Origin: Smittia aterrima
Taxonomy: Eukaryota; Arthropoda; Insecta; Diptera; Chironomidae
NCBI GenBank assembly: GCA_033063855.1
Contig: CP093830.1
Coordinates: 19,034,854 to 19,098,853 of the forward strand
Length of the DNA stretch: 64,000 nt
Direction of reading: 5' to 3'
The stretch's first letter is position 1. The number at the start of each line of letters is the position of its first letter. The notes below the pieces were generated by a model that ran no database searches, was not told where the DNA came from, and saw only the letters and a program-made list of their open reading frames with translations. A program made the position numbers and the translations under genes. Below, piece after piece: positions 1 to 9,042 of the stretch.

Positions 1-655
1 TTTATGTTCAATTGCTTTGAGCGAGTTCAAATTTCTCTGCAAAGGCAAAAGCTTTTATCAATATTATTTAAAGAAGCATATTCTCACGTAGTTCATATCG
101 AATTGAGATCCTAAATTCTTTTGAACTTGAACTCATGAAAGTTTTCAAAGAATGCTCAATGTCGAATACTTTGAACATTCTTTGACAACTTCTGTTCCTT
201 TCTCTCGACACCTTGCCTTAGATAAATGGCTCCATTATCGAAATGGAAAAAATGTTCGCATTCCGACATCTCGTTTTACCTTTGAGACTTCCAAGCTTCC
301 AATCCTAACAAATTTCTTTTAAAATCCGGCTTTGTTAACCCTTTCAGCAATGAACTCACGTTTGACTGGTTTTGCTTGAACCAACAATGCTCAGTCGAGC
401 ATTTTGCAACTTCTCATCCTCAGCGAATTCAATGTAATCTCAATCGCGCAAGTTTATCCACCCAAGAGATATTTACTTGTTTTGTTAACCAAGGAAAACA
501 TTTCATTTATTTTAAGATCGTACAAGTCAACAAATAAACTGAAAACAAGATGCTTGCGATATAAGTTCATTCGACTGAGCTGCTGTGATGAGTCATTGAC
601 ATTGCGTCTTATCTAAGTTTGATAAAAAAAATGCGCAAAAAATTATTCAGAGTTT
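1..655. other. Array spacer, left edge
   Basis: No gene is supported. The stretch resembles the other spacers of the array: a block around 500-600 (AAATAAACTGAAAACAAG, then a run ending in TCATTCGACTGAGCTGCTGT) recurs near 20510-20600 and 20990-21060. The imperfect palindrome TTATCTAAGTTTGATAA lies at 609-625, just beyond the stop of copy 1. The array promoter leader (GACATGATTCCGTC on this strand) does not occur here, so a promoter for any further copy to the left lies outside the window. Confidence 0.5.
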
Positions 656-2263
656 TTATCCCATTTTAGCGAGAACAATTGCTGTCTTCTCGATTGAGTT
701 TCGATCCAATTTTCCTGTTGCTGTGACCTGGAGCTTATCGACAAAGAAAACTCCTCCTCTAAGATGTTTGTAATCTTCCAAAACAGAAACTGCTTCAAAT
801 ATTTCCTCTTCAGTGATGTTAGACGAAGGGAATCTTTCGACAACAGCGCAAGGCAGAGAGTCAGCGTCATAGTCGTGCATAGCAACGACACAAACTTTAC
901 GAACTCCAGGAAGTTTCTGAATGATTTCTTCAATTTCTGTTGGATGCACTGTGTTATCGAGGCATCTAATCAAAAAGTTTTTTCGACCCACATAATAAAG
1001 ATTCAACTTCTCATCAAAATAACAAATATCAGAAGTGTGAATCCAACCGTCATTGTCGAGAAAAGCTTTGGCTTGTTCTTCATCGTCAACATAACCGAGA
1101 AAATTGAAAGGCATTTTAATTAAAATCTCTCCAGTTTCTCCAATCTTTCCATATTCTCCGTTTTCCAATAAAATTCTTGCTTGAATGTTCGGCAGAAGTT
1201 TCCCGACTGAAGTGAGTGCACCCTCAGTGGAATCAGTTCTTGTAACAGCTCCGCCAGTCTCTGTCATCCCATAAATTAAACAAATTTTTCCATTTGGCAT
1301 GAAACTTTCCATTTTCTTGATCTTCTCTTCAGAAATTGTCCATCCTCCAGTCGAAATCATTTTAATGCAGCTCAGATCCGTTGGATTTGATTCCAAGTAT
1401 TCAATCATTTCGATGACTTCATAAGGATTCAACCCAATTTGATTTGGTTTATATTTCTTGATGCAATCGATGTATTTTCGAGATGACATTTTTCGTTTTG
1501 ACAAGATTCTTGTTTGTTGGTTTAAAATTTGTTGAGCCATGAGGAGAACACCACAAACCCAAGACAAAGGACGATTACTCAACATCACACAATTGTCGAC
1601 AAATCCGTTGAATGCATAAAGCGATTGCAATATCTGAGCGTGAGAAATTCGAGTTAACTTTGGTTTACCGGTGGTGCCAGATGAATGAACAATCGCAGCG
1701 CAAACTTTATCAGAAGTTATGCCAAATGATTCAGGAATCGAATCGAAATCAGCCGCATCGTCAAAATAATCTTTGATGTAGTCAAAATCTTTGAATCTTC
1801 GATCCAATGTGACTATTCTTGCTTCAATGTTTAAAGTCTTCAAGACAATTTCAATCTTTTCGATTTGATCACTGTCACAAAATGAAATTTTTGGGTTTGT
1901 CTTCCTGTAGATTTTAATCATATATTCAACTTCATAACAAGGGAATAGTGGACACACGATCATCCCAAGTAGCAAACTACCAAGCACAGCTGGAGCAAGA
2001 TAAGTTGAGTTTCGTGCAACAAATCCAACGACATCTCCAAACTTCAGATTTAATTTCTGAAGTTTAACAGCTACTCGCTTCATTAGATCCGACATTTGAC
2101 TGCACGTAAGCTTCACGTCATCGTCAATGCAAATTTGAATGACTTTGTCCGAATACTTCCAGCAATCGTAAATTAGGACTTGCCCTAAGGAGACATTACT
2201 GTCGTAGATTTGTGGAAGTTTTTCTCCCGAAAAAGTTTTAGTTCCAGCGTCGTATGAAGACAT
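656..2263 (-). CDS. Acyl-CoA synthetase, 4CL/luciferase-like (array copy 1)
   Basis: Single-exon gene of 535 residues, the normal length for 4-coumarate-CoA ligase / beetle-luciferase-like enzymes. The family activates a carboxylic acid with ATP to an acyl-adenylate and then forms the CoA thioester. Visible motifs: phosphate loop SSGTTGKPK (194-202), YGMTE (331-335), ATP-ribose aspartate in HTSD (D412), linker GRKNF (426-430), and TATGK with the catalytic lysine at 518. The C-terminus is AKMG, not a peroxisomal SKL signal, so the enzyme is probably cytosolic. Like copy 2 it has ICYFDE after the ribose aspartate, where the other eight have a glycine (VGYFDE, or IGYFDE in copy 7), and HPTEIE rather than NPTEIE. 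The start is set by the shared leader GACGGAATC directly before ATG. The natural substrate is unknown. Confidence 0.93.
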   Translation of the reverse strand: MSSYDAGTKTFSGEKLPQIYDSNVSLGQVLIYDCWKYSDKVIQICIDDDVKLTCSQMSDLMKRVAVKLQKLNLKFGDVVGFVARNSTYLAPAVLGSLLLGMIVCPLFPCYEVEYMIKIYRKTNPKISFCDSDQIEKIEIVLKTLNIEARIVTLDRRFKDFDYIKDYFDDAADFDSIPESFGITSDKVCAAIVHSSGTTGKPKLTRISHAQILQSLYAFNGFVDNCVMLSNRPLSWVCGVLLMAQQILNQQTRILSKRKMSSRKYIDCIKKYKPNQIGLNPYEVIEMIEYLESNPTDLSCIKMISTGGWTISEEKIKKMESFMPNGKICLIYGMTETGGAVTRTDSTEGALTSVGKLLPNIQARILLENGEYGKIGETGEILIKMPFNFLGYVDDEEQAKAFLDNDGWIHTSDICYFDEKLNLYYVGRKNFLIRCLDNTVHPTEIEEIIQKLPGVRKVCVVAMHDYDADSLPCAVVERFPSSNITEEEIFEAVSVLEDYKHLRGGVFFVDKLQVTATGKLDRNSIEKTAIVLAKMG

Positions 2264-2310
2264 GATTCCGTCTTAATTCTTGAAGCTTAAGTTTTCAACT
2301 GAATATTTAT
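2264..2310 (-). promoter_or_regulatory. Core promoter and leader of copy 1
   Basis: Read on the minus strand, AATATTCAGTTGAAAACTT contains the arthropod initiator TCAGTT with predicted +1 at 2300, giving a 37-nt leader. AGACG falls at +28 to +32, the position of a downstream promoter element. The start is predicted, not mapped. Confidence 0.5.
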
Positions 2311-2999
2311 TTTAACGATAACAATAATATTGACGATACTATCATGACTCAGTGTCATTAGTCTTTAATTTATTTCCTGATATATCTGTTACAAAATTAG
2401 TGCAGCACGATTATTGGTTTCATAGAATAAATGTTCAATTGACGATCGATTGTTTACACCTCAAAAACAATATTTTGCTTCAACTTTTCTGCAATAGTAA
2501 AACTAAATAAAAGATTTTGAGACTAACAATTAAATCTAAAAGTTTATAATAAAAACTCAATTCGACTGAGTTCAAGTTTGAGCCATATTTTGCTTTCGTT
2601 TGACACAAGTCACCTGGCCAAAAATTGAAGGGCCCCCGAGTGACGAGAATTTATAAGAAGCTTGCAAATTTTACTTCTCGAGTTGAGCATTTATTAGGAA
2701 CAAGTCATAGCTGAAACGTCAGAGCGAAAGTTATCAATTTCACGCCGGCCACAAGTGAACTCGATTAGCCTAGATATGATCATGTTGCTTCAATCGTCGG
2801 ACATTTTAATGCTTTTGTATAATTTTTAAGATACCCGTTTGAATCATTCTGAAAGTAGATTTATTCGATAAAAGTTTATTTTATAAAATTGACAGAATTA
2901 AATTTGTGTTTGAACAGAAGGGTTGATAAGATAAACTGTAATTGTAAAGGAACCAGAAATAAACTGAAAATTGAAATTTTATAAGAGAATTTTGATTTG
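2311..2999. other. Spacer between copies 1 and 2
   Basis: No ORF of interest. Holds upstream sequence of copy 1, the 245-bp module described separately (2512-2757), a paired GATA-like motif TTGATAAGATAAACT near 2920, and at 2876-2881 TTTATT, which reads AATAAA on the minus strand about 120 nt beyond the stop of copy 2. Confidence 0.5.
2512..2757 (-). repeat. Spacer module with TATA+Inr, copy A
   Basis: About 245 bp closely matching 5949-6197, with scattered substitutions. On the minus strand both copies have TATAAA (here 2655-2650) followed at ideal distance by TTCAATT, placing a predicted start at 2626. It lies about 360 bp upstream of the ATG of copy 1, so it could be an alternative promoter for a longer 5' leader. 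Confidence 0.5.
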
Positions 3000-4607
3000 T
3001 TATCCCATTTTAGCGAGAGCAATTGCTGACTTCTCGATTGAGATTCGATCCAATTTTCCTGTTGCTGTGACCTGGAGCTTATCGACAAAGAAAACTCCTC
3101 CTCTAAGATGTTTGTAGTCTTCCAGAACAGAAACTGCTTCAAATATTTCCTTTTCAGTGATGTTAGACAAAGGGAATCTCTCAACAACGGCGCAAGGCAG
3201 AGAGTCATTGTCATAGTCGTGCATAGCTACGACACAAACTTTAGAAACTCCAGGAAGTTCCTGAATGATTTCTTCGATTTCTGTTGGATGCACTGTGTTA
3301 TAGAGACATCTAATCAAAAAGTTTTTTCGCCCGATATAATAAAGATTTAACTTCTCATCGAAATAACAAATATCAGAAGTGTGAATCCAACCTTCATCGT
3401 CAAGAAAAGCTTTGGCTTGTTCATCATCGCCTAAGTAACCGAGAAAGTTGAAAGGCATTTTAATTAAAAGCTCTCCAGTTTCTCCAATCTTTCCATATTC
3501 TCCGTTTTCCAATAAAATTCTCGCTTGAATGTTCGGCAGAAGTTTCCCAACTGATGTCAGTGCAGCTCCAGTGGAGTCAGTTCTTGTTACAGCTCCGCCA
3601 GTCTCTGTCATCCCATAAATTAAACAAATTTTTCCATTTGGCATAAAACTTTCCATTTGCTTAATCTTTTCTTCAGAAATTGACCATCCTCCAGTCGAAA
3701 TCATTTTAATGCAGCTCAGATCTGTTGGATTTGATTCCAAGTATTCGCACATTTCAATAATTTCGTATGGAGTCAACCCAAGTTGATTTGGCTTGTACTT
3801 CTTGATGCAATCGATGTATTCTCGAGATGTTAATTTATGGTTTGACAAGATTCTTGTATGTTGGTTTAAAATTTGTTGAGCCATGAGAAGAATGCCACAA
3901 ACCCAAGACAAAGGACGATTACTCAACATCACACAGTTATCGACCAATCCGTTGAACGCATAAAGCGATTGCAATATCTGAGCATGAGAAATTCGAGTTA
4001 ACTTTGGTTGACCGGTGCTGCCAGATGAAGTAACAATCGCAGCGCAAACTTTATCAGAACTCATGCCAAATGATTCAGGAATTGAATCGAAATCAGCCGC
4101 GTCATCAAAATAATCTTTGATGTAGTCAAATTCTTTGAATCTTCGATCCAATGTAACTATTCGTGCTTCAATGTTCAAAGTCGTCAAAACAGTTTCAATC
4201 TTTTCTATTTGATCACTGTCACAAAAGACAATTTTTGGATTTGTCTTCTTGTAAACTTTAATTATATCTTTGACCTCAAAGGACTCGAAGAGTGAAGAAA
4301 CAGGAAGCCCAATTAGGAAGCAACCGAGCACAGCAGGAGCGAGATAAGTTGAGTTTCGTGCAACAAATCCAACGACATCTCCAAACTTCAGATTTAATTT
4401 CTGAAGTCGAACAGCAACTCGTCTCATCAGATCCGACATTTGACCGCACGTAAGCTTCACGTCATCGTCAATGCAAATTTGAACGATTCTGTCCGAGTAC
4501 TTCCAGCAATCGTAAAGTAGAACTTGCCCTAAGGAGACATCAGCGTCGTAGATTCGTGGAAGTTTTTCTCCCGAAAAAGTTTTAGTTGTAGCGTCGTATG
4601 AAGACAT
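3000..4607 (-). CDS. Acyl-CoA synthetase, array copy 2
   Basis: Intact 535-residue intronless paralogue, closest to copy 1 over most of its length. Phosphate loop SSGSTGQPK at 194-202, YGMTE at 331-335, D412, catalytic lysine 518. It is the only copy whose segment near residue 100-112 reads PVSSLFESFE; the others keep a PVCPLF-like form there, so this part of the N-domain has diverged alone. The pocket loop (about 223-245) is the NCVMLSNRPLSWVCG type. It shares ICYFDE and HPTEIE with copy 1. The A8 segment is GRKNFLIRC followed by LYN, with no glycine in the hairpin. C-terminus LAKMG. Confidence 0.93.
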   Translation of the reverse strand: MSSYDATTKTFSGEKLPRIYDADVSLGQVLLYDCWKYSDRIVQICIDDDVKLTCGQMSDLMRRVAVRLQKLNLKFGDVVGFVARNSTYLAPAVLGCFLIGLPVSSLFESFEVKDIIKVYKKTNPKIVFCDSDQIEKIETVLTTLNIEARIVTLDRRFKEFDYIKDYFDDAADFDSIPESFGMSSDKVCAAIVTSSGSTGQPKLTRISHAQILQSLYAFNGLVDNCVMLSNRPLSWVCGILLMAQQILNQHTRILSNHKLTSREYIDCIKKYKPNQLGLTPYEIIEMCEYLESNPTDLSCIKMISTGGWSISEEKIKQMESFMPNGKICLIYGMTETGGAVTRTDSTGAALTSVGKLLPNIQARILLENGEYGKIGETGELLIKMPFNFLGYLGDDEQAKAFLDDEGWIHTSDICYFDEKLNLYYIGRKNFLIRCLYNTVHPTEIEEIIQELPGVSKVCVVAMHDYDNDSLPCAVVERFPLSNITEKEIFEAVSVLEDYKHLRGGVFFVDKLQVTATGKLDRISIEKSAIALAKMG

Positions 4608-4650
4608 GATTCCGTCTTGAAGAAGCTTAAGGTTTCGACTGAATATTTTT
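4608..4650 (-). promoter_or_regulatory. Core promoter and leader of copy 2
   Basis: Minus-strand AATATTCAGTCGAAACC gives predicted +1 at 4640 and a 33-nt leader ending GACGGAATC-ATG. The AGACG motif is at +24 here, four bases closer than in copies 1 and 5. Confidence 0.45.
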
Positions 4651-4737
4651 CTCCAACGTTAACGATAAAACGATAAAGTATCTAGATCGAAAATATTTGC
4701 ACTGTGAGAAAAGTATGAAATATATTAAATATTTAGA

Positions 4738-4840
4738 TGTTCGCGTTAACAATCCCACTTCACTCATTTATATATGTAACTTACCCCGCAGAGGAGAATA
4801 AATAATTGCACAGCGAGAAGAATGAAATATTTTTATATTT
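4738..4840 (-). promoter_or_regulatory. Conserved upstream block of array genes
   Basis: A block containing AACAATCCCACT, then CTTACCCCGCAGAGG and finally GAGAAGAATGAAATATTTTT lies about 130-230 bp upstream of the copy 2 start. Similar blocks stand at matching distances upstream of copies 3 (about 8130-8243), 4 (10747-10860) and 5 (13388-13500). Conservation in noncoding DNA suggests a shared enhancer or simply recent common descent. Confidence 0.4.
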
Positions 4841-4849
4841 CAACTTGTC

Positions 4850-4990
4850 TAAATTCTTGAAGCTTAAGTTTTTGACTGAATATTTTGTTCAACGTTAACG
4901 ATAATATTGACTCAGTTTCATTAGTATTTAATTTATTCTCTGATATCCGAACAATACAAAATTATTGCAGCACGACAATTGATTGCTCGC
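4850..4990 (-). repeat. Promoter remnant with no gene attached
   Basis: Matches 2272-2420 (leader, initiator TCAGTCAAAA and about 100 bp upstream of copy 1), including AATTCTTGAAGCTTAAG and GCAGCACGA. The leader stops before the ATG and no coding sequence follows; the normal upstream region of copy 2 follows instead. Likely the footprint of a deleted synthetase unit. Confidence 0.5.
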
Positions 4991-5206
4991 TGCAGTCTTC
5001 CAACGCTTACCAGTCGCAGTCGATTAAGGTTTCATTAGGATAACTGTTCAAGAACGGTGGTATTTGCAAGGAATTATATATAAATGTAAACATATTTAAA
5101 TAATTATATAAAAGAATTATATATAAATTGAAATTGCTGCACACATTTATTTTGAGTTTTGATCTTTTATTGTTCGAATATTGACATTAGCCATTGTAGT
5201 CAAGAA

Positions 5207-5440
5207 TTAGGCAATCGTCATTTGACCTGCTGCTATTTGTCGGACACAATTTCTTAAGGGCCCCGAAAGCCTGGAATAATCGTGAGCAATGAAGTCACGA
5301 TTGCCATCGACTAACAAAGACACAAGCGAACGTTCGATGAATGATTTTAAACACTCCATAAAATCCCAGATATTCGGATGCCTTGGAAATCTGTTTTTCA
5401 TTTGGTTGTTCATCTGCTTGGATCCAAGCCAATGCAACAA
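5207..5440 (-). pseudogene. Possible MULE-type transposase fragment
   Basis: A 77-codon open frame with RHPNIWDFMECLKSF. This resembles the HPN-I/L-W/Y-x-F-I-x-x-L segment that I associate with Mutator-like (MULE/FLYWCH-associated) proteins of arthropods. There is no catalytic core and no neighbouring continuation, so if the reading is right it is a dead fragment. The adjacent element with 185-bp inverted repeats suits a MULE origin. Identification rests on one short motif. Confidence 0.3.
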
Positions 5441-5486
5441 TCAATTGGTTTGAATCTTCTTGTTCATGTTTTTGTGAAGTATCTAT

Positions 5487-5940
5487 AAATTTAAAGAAAT
5501 GTTATAAATTATATATTAAATATAAATTATATATTTACAATTATATATAATTATATTTAATTCCTTGCAAATAACTTTTCTGAAATATTAAAACTGTGTA
5601 GAGTGACGGGGGGGGGGGGGGGATATCTGGTGAAGAGGATATTCGGAGGAATCCGGATTGCGCTTAAGAGGGTCACAATTTATATAGGGCTAACTAGGCC
5701 GTAGGCAGAACACCAAACATACTATCTACTGCCTAATTATCCCTACATAAATCTAGACCCCCTTAAGCGCAATCCTGATTCCCCCGAATATCCTCTTCAC
5801 CAAATATCCCCCCCCCCCCGTCACTCTACACAGTTTTAATATTTCAGAAAAGTTATTTGCAAGGAATTAAATATAATTATATATAATTGTAAATATATAA
5901 TTTATATTTAATATATAATTTATAACATTTCTTTAAATTT
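5487..5940. mobile_element. Foldback/MITE element with 185-bp terminal inverted repeats
   Basis: Left arm 5487-5674 and right arm 5756-5940 are near-perfect inverted copies around an 81-bp loop. The arms start AAATTTAAAGAAATGTTATA. They contain a 15-base G run (5608-5622) answered by a 12-base C run (5808-5819). There is no coding capacity. A target duplication is not evident in the bases flanking the arms. The outer AT-rich part of an arm recurs at about 5058-5100. Long terminal repeats of this kind are typical of MULE-derived or foldback elements. Confidence 0.75.
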
Positions 5941-5948
5941 CTGTCTAA

Positions 5949-6197
5949 CAGTCTAAATGATTTTGACACTAACAGTTGAATCTAAAAGTTTATAATAAAA
6001 ACTCAATATGACTGACTTCAAGTTTGAGCCATATTTTGATTCCGTTTGACACGAGTCACCTGGCCTCAAATTGAAGGGCCCCCGAGTGACGAGAATTTAT
6101 AAGAAGCTTGCAAACTTTACTTCTCGAGTTGAGCATTTATTAAGAACAAGTCATAGCTAAAACATCAGAGCGAAAGTTATCAATTTCAAGCCGGCCA
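5949..6197 (-). repeat. Spacer module with TATA+Inr, copy B
   Basis: Second copy of the module at 2512-2757. On the minus strand TATAAA begins at 6101 and TTCAATT places a predicted start at 6072, the same spacing as in copy A. It is about 1.5 kb upstream of copy 2, with the foldback element and MULE-like fragment in between. Confidence 0.5.
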
Positions 6198-6408
6198 CTA
6201 GTGCTATTGTACATCATTATGAAAGTCGAGTTATTCAATGAAAAATTATTAATATAAATTATTATACGAGTAAAAGTGACAGAATTAAATTTTGTGTTTC
6301 AACAGATGTTAGTTGATAAGATAAACTAGTTAGATGACTAAGAACCAAGATTGGTAAAGAACAAGAAATAAACTGAACATTGAAATTTCATAAGTAAATT
6401 TTGATTCG

Positions 6409-8016
6409 TTATCCCATTTTAGCGAAAGCAGTTGCTGCGATCTCAATCAAATTTCTGTTCAATTTTCCTGTTGCAGTGACTTGGAGCTTATCGACAAATA
6501 AAACTCCTCCTCTAAGATGTTTGTGGTCTTCCAGTTTAGAAACTGCTTTAAATATTTCTTCTTCCGTTATAAAAGACATTGGAGATCTTTCGACAACAGC
6601 GCACGGCACAAAGTCATCGTCATATACGGGAACAGCGACAACACAAACTCTTCCAACTCCTGAAAGTTTCTGAATAATTTCTTCTATTTCTGTTGGATTC
6701 ACTGTGTGATCGCGGCATCTGATCATAAACTTTTTTCGTCCCACATAGAAAAGACTCAACTCTTCATCGAAATAGCCAACGTCAGAAGTGTGAATCCAAC
6801 CTTCTTCGTCGAGAAAAGCTTTGGTTTGTTCTTCATCGTCAACATAACCGAGAAAATTGAAAGGCATTTTAATTAAAATCTCTCCAGTTTCTCCGATTTT
6901 TCCAAATTTTCCGTTATCCAATAAAATTCTTGCGTGAATGTTTGGCAAGAGTTTTCCCACTGAAGTGAGTGCACTTCCTGCGACGTCAGCTCTGGCTACA
7001 GCTCCTCCTGCCTCTGTCATCCCATAAGTTACGCAAATCTTGCCATTTGGGATATAACTTTCCATTTTCTTAATCTTCTCTTCAGAAATTGCCCATGCTC
7101 CAGTCGAAATTAATTTAATGCAGCTCAGATCTGTTGGATTTGATTCCAAGTATTCGATCATTTCGATGATTTCAGAAGGAGCTAAACCAATTTTATTTGG
7201 TTTATATTTCTTGATGCAATCGATGTATTCTTGAGATGTTAGTTTGCGACTTGAAAAGATTCTTGTTTGTCGGTTTAAAATGTTTTGAGTCACAAGGAGA
7301 AGCCCACTAATCCACGACAACTGAATATTAATTAAATCCAACGTGTTGTCAACAAATCCGGCGAAAGTATAGAGCGACTGCAAAATCTGAGCGTGAGAAA
7401 TTCGAGCTAACTTTGGATGACCGGTGCTGCCGGATGAAGTAACAATCGCAGCGCAAACTTTATCAGAACTTATGCCAAATGATTCAGGAATCGAATCAAA
7501 GTCAGTCGTATCTTCAAAATAATCTTTGATGTAGTCAAATGCTGTCAATTTTTGATCCATTGTGACTATTCGTGCTTCAATGTTTAAAGTCTTCAAAACA
7601 ATTTCAATCTTTTCGATTTGTTCACTATCACAAAAGATAATTTTTGGATTTGTCTTTTCATAAACTGTTTTAATAAACTCAATATCATAGCAATTGAACA
7701 GTGGACACACGGGAAGCCCAAGCAGCATGCAACCAAGCACAGCTGGAGCAAGATAAGTTGAGTTTCGTGCCACAAATCCAACGGCATCACCAAACTTCAG
7801 ATTTAATTTCTGAAGTCGAACAGCAACTCGTCTCATCAGATCCGACATTTGCCCGCACGTAAGCTTCACGTCATCGTCAATGCAAATTTGAATAACTTTG
7901 TCCGAATACTTCCAGCAATCGTAAAGTAGAACTTGTCCTAAGGAAACTTCAGCATCGTAGATTTGTGGAAGTTTTTCTCCCGAAAAAGTTTTAGTTCCAG
8001 CGTCGAATGAAGACAT
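6409..8016 (-). CDS. Acyl-CoA synthetase, array copy 3
   Basis: Intact 535-residue paralogue with the other pocket type: NTLDLINIQLSWISG at about 224-238. The following segment is YGMTEAGGAVARADVAGSA (331-349), matching copy 4 and largely copy 9. The conserved STGGW segment reads STGAW, which replaces a small glycine near the predicted acyl pocket. Phosphate loop SSGSTGHPK, D412 in HTSDVGYFDE, A8 GRKKFMIRC followed by RDHTVNPTEIE, catalytic lysine 518 in TATGKLNR. C-terminus FAKMG. Its initiator is weaker than the others (TTTAGTC on the minus strand). Confidence 0.93.
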   Translation of the reverse strand: MSSFDAGTKTFSGEKLPQIYDAEVSLGQVLLYDCWKYSDKVIQICIDDDVKLTCGQMSDLMRRVAVRLQKLNLKFGDAVGFVARNSTYLAPAVLGCMLLGLPVCPLFNCYDIEFIKTVYEKTNPKIIFCDSEQIEKIEIVLKTLNIEARIVTMDQKLTAFDYIKDYFEDTTDFDSIPESFGISSDKVCAAIVTSSGSTGHPKLARISHAQILQSLYTFAGFVDNTLDLINIQLSWISGLLLVTQNILNRQTRIFSSRKLTSQEYIDCIKKYKPNKIGLAPSEIIEMIEYLESNPTDLSCIKLISTGAWAISEEKIKKMESYIPNGKICVTYGMTEAGGAVARADVAGSALTSVGKLLPNIHARILLDNGKFGKIGETGEILIKMPFNFLGYVDDEEQTKAFLDEEGWIHTSDVGYFDEELSLFYVGRKKFMIRCRDHTVNPTEIEEIIQKLSGVGRVCVVAVPVYDDDFVPCAVVERSPMSFITEEEIFKAVSKLEDHKHLRGGVLFVDKLQVTATGKLNRNLIEIAATAFAKMG

Positions 8017-9042
8017 GATTCCGTCTTGAAGAAGCTTAAGTTCTCGACTAAATATTTATTTCGACTTTGATGAAAATTTAGAACGGAAATTGTTTTACTA
8101 TGAGAAGATTAGATTAGATTTTCGTGCTCATATTACCAATTACACTCTTCTCACTCATCTTAAATTACTATGAGTTACATGTATAGACCGGGAAGACGTA
8201 CATAAATCATTGCATAGCGAGAAGAATGAAATATTTTTATATATCTCGTACTTGTCTTGTCAACCAAAGAAAGTCAAAAGAAAGTACTTAGACCTTACCA
8301 GACATTTTTTTCTTACAATTTGCAAAATAAAAAAATCGACCATCGTCTGGTAAAGAAATGATCTTCCCTGTCCACGTTAATGTCACAAGCAACAAACAAA
8401 CCGAGCAAAATTTAGTTCCATTCTCACGATGAAAATTCTAAAAAGTGTAAACTGATGTAAAATAAAAGTCGGTTACCTTTCATCTTATCAAAGTTTGATA
8501 AAAATACGCAAAAATATTTAAGAATGTAATCATATTGTATGTGCAGTTGAATCTTGAAGATTCATGAACCTGTTGCACGTGTTCTCAAGTGACTTTGAGT
8601 CTCACAGTGTGAGAACGATCATTAATTTAACTGAAAATGAAGCAGTAAAGATTAGAAAAGTTAAGGTTATCGTGTTAGTTTCAAATCAGACTGATATGAA
8701 TTGTAACCTTGTTCTAACATCTCGACGGTAGCTGGAAAGATTCACACAATCAACAAACTAAGCTTTGACCAAAACGTTGAAGGAAATCGCAAAATATCCG
8801 TGAAAGGCTTTTAATGTGCTCTAAGGAAGTAAAAAAATATTCAAGGTTTTGCACATTAAAGTTTAGTTGAACGGTGGAGATTAGTTTTCTTATACTAGCC
8901 CACGCCAATTTATTCAAAAAATAGTGAAAGATAAAGAAATAAACTGAAAACAAGTTGATTCCTATATAAAATTTTTCGGCTGAGCTGCTGTTAACAGTCT
9001 TATCAAAGTGTGATAAGGAAAGCAACAAATGTTTCAGAAATG
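8017..9042. other. Spacer between copies 3 and 4
   Basis: Contains the leader of copy 3, a conserved upstream block at about 8130-8243, and two GATA-like palindromes. These are TTATCAAAGTTTGATAA at 8485-8501 and TTATCAAAGTGTGATAA at 9000-9016, the second directly beyond the copy 4 stop. No gene is supported; the 92-codon minus-strand frame at 8750-9028 has no recognisable content. Confidence 0.5.
8485..8501. promoter_or_regulatory. GATA-like palindrome
   Basis: TTATCAAAGTTTGATAA is two inverted TGATAA (WGATAR) sites. Versions recur at 609-625, 9000-9016, 10918-10935 and 20647-20663. They always lie in spacers and are usually followed by an A-rich stretch with a TACGCAAAAA or TGCGCAAAAA core. 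It could be a GATA-factor site or, when transcribed, a small hairpin. Confidence 0.4.

Larger units (their letters stand above)
4651..6408. other. Long spacer between copies 2 and 3
   Basis: At about 1.8 kb this is the longest spacer inside the synthetase array apart from the one that contains the zinc-finger gene. In order on the plus strand it holds the promoter region of copy 2, a second promoter-like segment without a gene (4850-4990), AT-rich sequence matching the ends of the foldback element (about 5058-5140), a MULE-like protein fragment (5207-5440), a long-TIR element (5487-5940) and a second copy of the TATA+Inr module (5949-6197). It reads as a copy-1-type spacer opened by transposon insertions. 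Confidence 0.55.

Noticed and set aside
764..1123. Antisense frames of 80-119 codons at the same place in several synthetase copies (also 3108, 9151, 14050, 16348, 21167)
   Set aside because: They lie opposite the same conserved coding segment and recur only because the sense sequence is conserved; no start context, motif or own promoter.
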